From positions 1 through 64,000 of the forward strand of contig NZ_CP018914.1 in NCBI RefSeq assembly GCF_001951015.1: a stretch of 64,000 nt of DNA. Reading direction: 5' to 3'. The position numbers and the translations under genes were made by a program. Positions 60,858 to 64,000 of the stretch are shown here, one piece after another. The notes beneath the pieces were generated by a model, which was given only the letters and a program-made list of their open reading frames with translations, searched no databases and had not been told where the DNA came from. This stretch comes from Rickettsia rickettsii. Its GTDB lineage: Bacteria; Pseudomonadota; Alphaproteobacteria; Rickettsiales; Rickettsiaceae. How positions within the stretch are numbered: the stretch's first letter is position 1; each line of letters starts with the position of its first letter.

Positions 60858-62294
60858 ATGCTATATGAAAAATTTGAGTATAATATCAATAATCTAATAG
60901 GTAATTTTAGCTTATCTAAAATATCGATTGCAGTATCTGGTGGGAGCGATTCGGTAGCACTTCTTTATCTTGCTAATATTTGGGCAGAGAAAAATAATAT
61001 AGAATTATTTGTTATATCGGTTGATCATAACTTACGGGAACAGTCGAAGCAAGAGACCCATTATATCCAAAATATCAGTAATAGTCTAAATCGCAAGCAT
61101 TATAGTTTATCTTTTGACCATCAAAATAATTTTTCCAATTTACAAGAAAGAGCACGAGAAGGACGCTATGATTTGATGACCAATTTATGTCTAGAACTCG
61201 ATATATTAGTACTTTTAACTGCTCACCATGAAGATGATTACGTAGAAAATTTTTGTTTAAGATTAGAGCGTAATAGCGGTATATTTGGACTTAGTAGCAG
61301 TAATATCAATTGGTATAATAATATACACATAATTAGACCGCTATATAATATTCCAAAAAGTGAATTAGTAGAATATTTAGTCAGTCATAATATAAAATGG
61401 TTTGAAGATGAGTCAAATTCATCTGATAAATATAGACGAAATGTTATTAGGCAAAAATTAGCTAAAGGTGCAGATTATATTAGACATTTTTCCAAACCAG
61501 TTTATAGAGAGGAATTTAAAGGAGACACGGAACGTAGCACCGCAGCGTACACAAGCGTACGTGAGGATGCGAGTACCGGAACGGCGTCTAAATTATCTCT
61601 AGAAGCGAAGTGTGGAAAGATGTCTAAAGCCGCAATAATCTCACAACAACTTAAAACCAACAAACGTATAGAAAACGAGTTTAAGCCTGAATTAATATCG
61701 GCGATAGCTGAAGCGGTCAAGATTTTTGAATATGGCTTTGCTTTTCTTGATTTAGTTAAATTTGATAAGTTTTCAAATGAGGTGAAAGTACAAATAATTA
61801 ATTTTTTACTGATAATAATTAGTGGACAATCTAGAGCAGCTCGTTTTTATTCGGTAGAACCTATTTTGAAATTAATTACTCAAGACGTAAACTTTAAGAA
61901 TACACTTCATGGCTGTATAATTAAGCGCATACAAAACGAGTTACTTATATACAGGGAATTCGGCAAAAAATTGCCTGAGAGTAAAATATTACTAGATAAA
62001 TCCGTTATTTGGGATAATAGATTTTGTATCACAAAAAATCAAGAAGCTCCAAATTGTTTTGTAACTCATCTATCGTTAAAAGATTATAAAATAATAAAGA
62101 AACAATTAGATTTAGAACCTTTGAAAAATCTATCTTGCAAAAACCACAATGCAGTTTTATTGACCTTACCTATCATTAAAATACTTGAAAAAGTTATAGC
62201 AATACCACATATATCATATTATGATAACGACATGTGGAACTTTGAAGTATCTTTTTCTCCAAATTTTGTATCTCGTTTCACCCATTTTTGCTAA
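60858..62294 (+). CDS. tilS: tRNA(Ile)-lysidine synthase with RPE1 insertion
   Basis: TilS converts the wobble C of tRNA-Ile(CAU) to lysidine, so that it reads AUA. The 478-residue protein has the PP-loop SGGSDS (residues 27-32), [33 protein letters not shown] and the region [16 protein letters not shown] with [18 protein letters not shown]1 is inserted at about residues 217-253 in frame, just after the helix following the N-terminal catalytic domain. The C-terminal part is divergent but present. AUA codons are frequent in this AT-rich genome, so the enzyme is presumably essential. Confidence 0.9.
   Translation: MLYEKFEYNINNLIGNFSLSKISIAVSGGSDSVALLYLANIWAEKNNIELFVISVDHNLREQSKQETHYIQNISNSLNRKHYSLSFDHQNNFSNLQERAREGRYDLMTNLCLELDILVLLTAHHEDDYVENFCLRLERNSGIFGLSSSNINWYNNIHIIRPLYNIPKSELVEYLVSHNIKWFEDESNSSDKYRRNVIRQKLAKGADYIRHFSKPVYREEFKGDTERSTAAYTSVREDASTGTASKLSLEAKCGKMSKAAIISQQLKTNKRIENEFKPELISAIAEAVKIFEYGFAFLDLVKFDKFSNEVKVQIINFLLIIISGQSRAARFYSVEPILKLITQDVNFKNTLHGCIIKRIQNELLIYREFGKKLPESKILLDKSVIWDNRFCITKNQEAPNCFVTHLSLKDYKIIKKQLDLEPLKNLSCKNHNAVLLTLPIIKILEKVIAIPHISYYDNDMWNFEVSFSPNFVSRFTHFC
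61506..61617 (+). repeat. RPE1 in-frame repeat within tilS
   Basis: The peptide [20 protein letters not shown] begins it, followed by [15 protein letters not shown]. It matches the RPE1 copy in cca, with about the same length and reading frame. Confidence 0.92.
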
Positions 62295-62305
62295 CACCGG
62301 TATTT

Positions 62306-62360
62306 AAGAGGTTATCTGTAAATAAATTTTAACTATAAAATTTATTTACAGACCTCTCTT
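62306..62360. terminator. Inverted repeat between tilS and ftsH
   Basis: CTGTAAATAAATTTT and AAAATTTATTTACAG form a 15-bp perfect stem, extended by AGAGGTTAT against ACCTCTCTT. It lies 12 bases after the tilS stop and 34 before the ftsH start. No long T-run follows, so termination is plausible but not certain. Confidence 0.5.
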
Positions 62361-62393
62361 ATACCAATAAAAATTTTATTAGGTTTTATATCG

Positions 62394-64000
62394 ATGAATA
62401 ATCAAGGTAGAAGTATTTTAGCTTGGGCAGTACTTTTTATTTTTGTAATATTACTTTTTAATGTGTTCCAATCTGACGGTTTACTTGGTGGAAGAAATAA
62501 TATAACTTTTTCGGATTTTTTAACACGAGTTGATGAAAAGACCGTTAATTCGGTAAAAATTCAGGGTAGAGTAATTGAAGGCACTTCAAATGACGGCTCT
62601 ACTTTTAATACTTATGCTCCTGATTATCCTGATTTAGTAAATCGTCTTACTAGCAATGACGTTAATATTGAAGTAGTGCCTCTTGAAACAAGAATGAATA
62701 CCTTTTTAGGCTTTTTAATTTCTTGGTTTCCTATGCTTTTATTGATAGGTGTTTGGGTTTTTTTCATGCGTCAAATGCATGGAGGTGGGAAAGCTATGGG
62801 GTTTGGAAAATCTAAAGCTAGGTTGCTATCAGATAAAGGACCAAAAATTACCTTTAAAGATGTAGCAGGTATCGATGAAGCAAAAGAAGAATTAACTGAA
62901 ATAGTAGATTTTTTAAGGGATCCAAGCAAGTTCCAAAAGCTTGGTGGTAAAATACCGAAAGGCTGCTTACTTATAGGTCCTCCCGGAACCGGTAAGACAC
63001 TTCTTGCTAAAGCAATTGCAGGTGAGGCTAATGTTCCGTTTTTTAGCATATCCGGCTCTGATTTTGTTGAAATGTTTGTAGGTGTTGGTGCAAGCCGTGT
63101 GCGTGACATGTTTGAACAGGGTAAACGTAATGCTCCTTGTATTATCTTTATCGATGAAATTGATGCGGTAGGTCGCCATAGAGGTATCGGTATGGGTGGC
63201 GGCAATGATGAACGTGAGCAAACATTAAACCAAATGTTAGTCGAAATGGATGGATTTGAAGCAAACGAGGGAGTTGTGATCATTGCAGCTACAAACCGTC
63301 CTGACGTTCTTGATCGTGCATTACTGCGTCCCGGTAGGTTTGATCGTCAAATTGCCGTTGCAAACCCTGATATAAACGGTCGTGAGCAAATTCTAAAAGT
63401 ACATTTAAAGAAAATTAAATATAATAGTACGGTACTAGCACGAATTATTGCTCGCGGTACTCCGGGCTTTTCCGGTGCTGAACTTGCTAACTTAGTTAAT
63501 GAAGCTGCTCTTATTGCTGCAAGGCTTGGTAAGAAAGAAGTAGATATGCAAGACATGGAAGAGGCAAAAGATAAGGTGCTGATGGGGGTTGCACGTCGCT
63601 CCATTGCAATGTCGGAGAAAGAAAAAAGGTTGACTGCATATCATGAAGGCGGACATGCATTAGTAGGACTTTATTGTCCTGCAGCATCACCTATTCATAA
63701 GGCTACGATTATACCGCGTGGTAATGCTCTTGGGATGGTGCAAAGACTTCCTGAAACTGATGAATATTCTCAGAATCGTGAACAGATGGAATCATCTATA
63801 GCAGTTTATATGGCAGGAAGAGTAGCGGAGGAAATTATTTTCGGTAGAAATAAAGTTACCTCAGGAGCTTCGTCGGATATAAAAGGTGCAACTAATATTG
63901 CCAGAGCGATGGTTACAAAAGCAGGTTTAAGTGATTTAATAGGACCGATATTTCACGGTTCAAGTGGTGACGATATGTATGGTAGACAACCTAATAATGA
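62394..64000 (+). CDS. ftsH: ATP-dependent zinc metalloprotease FtsH (5' part, cut by the window end)
   Basis: FtsH is the membrane-bound AAA+ protease that degrades misfolded membrane proteins and regulators. The frame is open from ATG 62394 ([17 protein letters not shown]) to the window end, 535 codons. Seen are two membrane segments around a periplasmic domain of about 75 residues, Walker A GPPGTGKT at residues 195-202, Walker [12 protein letters not shown], the SRH region [15 protein letters not shown], and the zinc site HEGGH at 417-421. The C-terminus is outside the window. Confidence 0.96.
   Translation, partial: MNNQGRSILAWAVLFIFVILLFNVFQSDGLLGGRNNITFSDFLTRVDEKTVNSVKIQGRVIEGTSNDGSTFNTYAPDYPDLVNRLTSNDVNIEVVPLETRMNTFLGFLISWFPMLLLIGVWVFFMRQMHGGGKAMGFGKSKARLLSDKGPKITFKDVAGIDEAKEELTEIVDFLRDPSKFQKLGGKIPKGCLLIGPPGTGKTLLAKAIAGEANVPFFSISGSDFVEMFVGVGASRVRDMFEQGKRNAPCIIFIDEIDAVGRHRGIGMGGGNDEREQTLNQMLVEMDGFEANEGVVIIAATNRPDVLDRALLRPGRFDRQIAVANPDINGREQILKVHLKKIKYNSTVLARIIARGTPGFSGAELANLVNEAALIAARLGKKEVDMQDMEEAKDKVLMGVARRSIAMSEKEKRLTAYHEGGHALVGLYCPAASPIHKATIIPRGNALGMVQRLPETDEYSQNREQMESSIAVYMAGRVAEEIIFGRNKVTSGASSDIKGATNIARAMVTKAGLSDLIGPIFHGSSGDDMYGRQPNN

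Overview
The window reads as the chromosome of an obligately intracellular Rickettsia, most likely of the spotted fever group or a close relative. The evidence is the low GC content, the many decaying genes, the scattered palindromic repeats (Rickettsia palindromic elements, RPEs), three copies of the RPE1 protein-coding repeat (two inside genes), a Sca-type autotransporter, and gene neighbourhoods typical of the genus. Base 1 is exactly a start codon, so the sequence was probably linearised there. Species assignment is inference; no search was run.

Layout, 1-12.5 kb: a dikinase-regulatory protein, thioredoxin, a two-gene polysaccharide-type ABC exporter, and a large flavin/iron-sulfur oxidoreductase carrying two in-frame repeats. 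Next come a broken MazF-type toxin remnant, the lipid A operon lpxD-fabZ-lpxA, a broken patatin phospholipase flanked by related repeats, about 1.5 kb of decayed DNA, a broken ankyrin gene and tRNA-Phe.

12.8-25.8 kb: a tRNA-dihydrouridine synthase, a polysaccharide-deacetylase-like protein, a Phd antitoxin remnant, the cca-znuA-tsaE cluster, a comEC pseudogene and the autotransporter gene sca1. sca1 is broken only by an 11-bp tandem duplication.

25.9-35 kb: tRNA-Glu, then a decayed lipase / NB-ARC (STAND NTPase) / TPR gene that resembles an NLR in layout. These are followed by the F0 ATP synthase operon (atpI, atpB, atpE, atpF', atpF), a DsbA-like lipoprotein, a CarD regulator and an OmpB-type protein lysine methyltransferase.

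35-44.5 kb: recF, then a folate cluster in the order folB, folKP, folA, CADD-like. Only folA is intact; the CADD-like gene, a relative of the chlamydial p-aminobenzoate synthase, is broken. Then come a hypothetical gene, a shattered repeat-protein gene, a Sco protein lacking its copper cysteines, YqgE/AlgH and CvpA.

44.5-52.5 kb is mostly a gene graveyard: a second autotransporter, TPR proteins, an acetoacetyl-CoA-reductase-like gene killed by one amber codon, and a large unknown protein. One hypothetical gene there is intact. 52.5-64 kb is mostly housekeeping: clpB, a hypothetical gene, tsaD, an acyl-CoA desaturase, a dead response regulator, rpsF-rpsR-rplI, tilS (carrying RPE1) and the 5' part of ftsH. 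The window thus pairs conserved core operons with accessory genes caught at many stages of decay.
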